5,748 bases of DNA, from positions 5,330 through 11,077 of the forward strand of contig DLIT01000124.1 of assembly GCA_002483865.1 (NCBI GenBank). Reading direction: 5' to 3'. This DNA comes from Brevundimonas sp. UBA7635. GTDB lineage: Bacteria; Pseudomonadota; Alphaproteobacteria; Caulobacterales; Caulobacteraceae. Under the pieces are notes generated by a model, which saw only the letters and a program-made list of their open reading frames with translations, made no database searches and had not been told where the DNA came from. Position 1 is the first letter of the stretch; the number at the start of each line of letters is the position of its first letter. The position numbers and the translations under genes were made by a program. This document shows, piece after piece, positions 5,059 to 5,748 of the stretch.

Positions 5059-5748
5059 TTAGATCGGAAGTGTTGCGGACCAGCCGTCATAGCCGACTTC
5101 GACGTTCTGCGGCAGGTTGCGGCTGAGCGTCTGATAGTCGAGGTCGATGTGCAGGTTGGTCAAGACAGCCCGTTTGACCTTGGCGCGGTCGATCCAGTCG
5201 AGGGCCTTATCGACGTGGGCATGGGTCGGATGCGGCATGTAACGCAGCGCGTCGACGATCCACAGATCGGCTCCCTGGATGGCCTCGAATCCTGCGTCAT
5301 CCAGGTCTGAGACGTCGCTGGAATAGACGACCGAGCCCAGGCGATAGCCGACCGACGATATCGGGCCGTGGACCTGATCGAAGGTCCGAACCGGAATTGC
5401 ACCCCCTGCCCCCTGGACGTCCCAGGGCTGTCCATGAGGCGGTATCGGATGGGCGCTGAGGATGGCCGGATAGCCAGGTTGGCTGGCAAAAATATAGTCA
5501 AACCGGCGCGTCAGGGCGTCGAAGGTGGCCTGATCCATATAGGCCGGGATCTGACGTCGGTTGTTGATGAAAAAGACCCTAAGATCATCGATGCCATGGG
5601 TCTGGTCAGCATGATCATGGGTGTAAAGAACGGCATCCACATGGCCAATCCCGGCGGCCAAAGCCTGTTCTCTCAGGTCCGGGGACGTATCCAGCAGGAC
5701 TTTGGTGACTCCCTGCGGCCCATAGCGGCGTGCCAGCAAGGAGCAGCG
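5059..5748 (-). CDS. PhnP-like metallo-beta-lactamase-fold hydrolase (partial, N-terminus beyond right edge)
   Basis: This is a metal-dependent hydrolase of the metallo-beta-lactamase superfamily, in the group annotated as PhnP-like phosphodiesterases; its substrate is unknown. The visible 229 residues end at TAA (5059-5061). The frame is open to the right edge, entering with RCSLLARRYG, which fits the RCS-type segment found after the family's N-terminal strand; roughly 30-40 residues are probably missing. Metal-site features, numbered from the first visible residue, are His44, His46 and Asp48, with Gln49 and His51 in THDHADQTHG. Others are His127 (QVHGPIS), Asp145 (SSDVSDLD), the PHPTHAH cluster (His173, 176, 178) and His200 (TNLHIDLDY). 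Gln49 replaces the second-metal His of the usual HxHxDH motif, which from memory is normal in this subgroup. In alphaproteobacteria such genes often follow metG and tatD, so this is likely housekeeping and unrelated to the oxidase. It is convergent with the oxidase operon. Confidence 0.9.
   Translation of the reverse strand, partial: RCSLLARRYGPQGVTKVLLDTSPDLREQALAAGIGHVDAVLYTHDHADQTHGIDDLRVFFINNRRQIPAYMDQATFDALTRRFDYIFASQPGYPAILSAHPIPPHGQPWDVQGAGGAIPVRTFDQVHGPISSVGYRLGSVVYSSDVSDLDDAGFEAIQGADLWIVDALRYMPHPTHAHVDKALDWIDRAKVKRAVLTNLHIDLDYQTLSRNLPQNVEVGYDGWSATLPI

Noticed and set aside
4825..5310. Plus-strand open frame of 161 codons after the operon
   Set aside because: Its second half is antisense to the metallo-hydrolase and the first half shows no motif, signal or good ribosome-binding site.
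1..5748. Search for CRISPR arrays, insertion sequences, tRNA or rRNA genes and long direct repeats
   Set aside because: No spaced repeats, transposase motifs, terminal inverted repeats or structured RNA signatures were seen by eye on either strand.

Overview
The window looks like the chromosome of a GC-rich alphaproteobacterium, possibly Caulobacterales or Sphingomonadales (inference from protein style and base composition only; no rRNA or other lineage marker is present). Most of it is a compact respiratory locus for an A-type heme-copper oxygen reductase of caa3-like design. A partial housekeeping-type gene on the opposite strand follows.

Layout. Positions 1-468 (minus) hold the N-terminal part of a diheme c4-like cytochrome with a lipoprotein signal; its C-terminus lies beyond the left edge. 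A 120-bp divergent spacer (469-588) separates it from a plus-strand operon of four genes with overlapping stop/start codons: a monoheme cytochrome c lipoprotein (589-963), oxidase subunit II carrying a C-terminal cytochrome c domain (963-1898), a fused subunit I/III (1895-4441), and a 98-residue membrane protein with about three predicted helices (4438-4734, GTG start). A 324-bp stretch without a credible gene (4735-5058) leads to the C-terminal 229 residues of a PhnP-like metallo-beta-lactamase-fold hydrolase on the minus strand (5059-5748).

How the genes work together (inference from family knowledge). Electrons probably reach the membrane-tethered cytochromes (diheme c4-like and monoheme c), pass to the heme c of subunit II, then to CuA, low-spin heme and the heme/CuB site of subunit I, where O2 is reduced to water. 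All CuA, low-spin heme, high-spin heme, CuB, cross-linked Tyr and Mg-site residues are present, so the core should be catalytically competent. The 98-residue protein is a candidate divergent subunit IV. The hydrolase is probably an unrelated neighbour.

The main oddity is in the proton pathways of subunit I. By motif alignment with the Rhodobacter sphaeroides aa3 enzyme, the K-channel lysine (K362) is Gln and T359 is Ala. The three D-channel asparagines (N121, N139, N207) are Val, Gly and Glu, although the entry Asp (D132) and E286 are kept. Proton uptake and pumping may therefore be rewired in this enzyme group.
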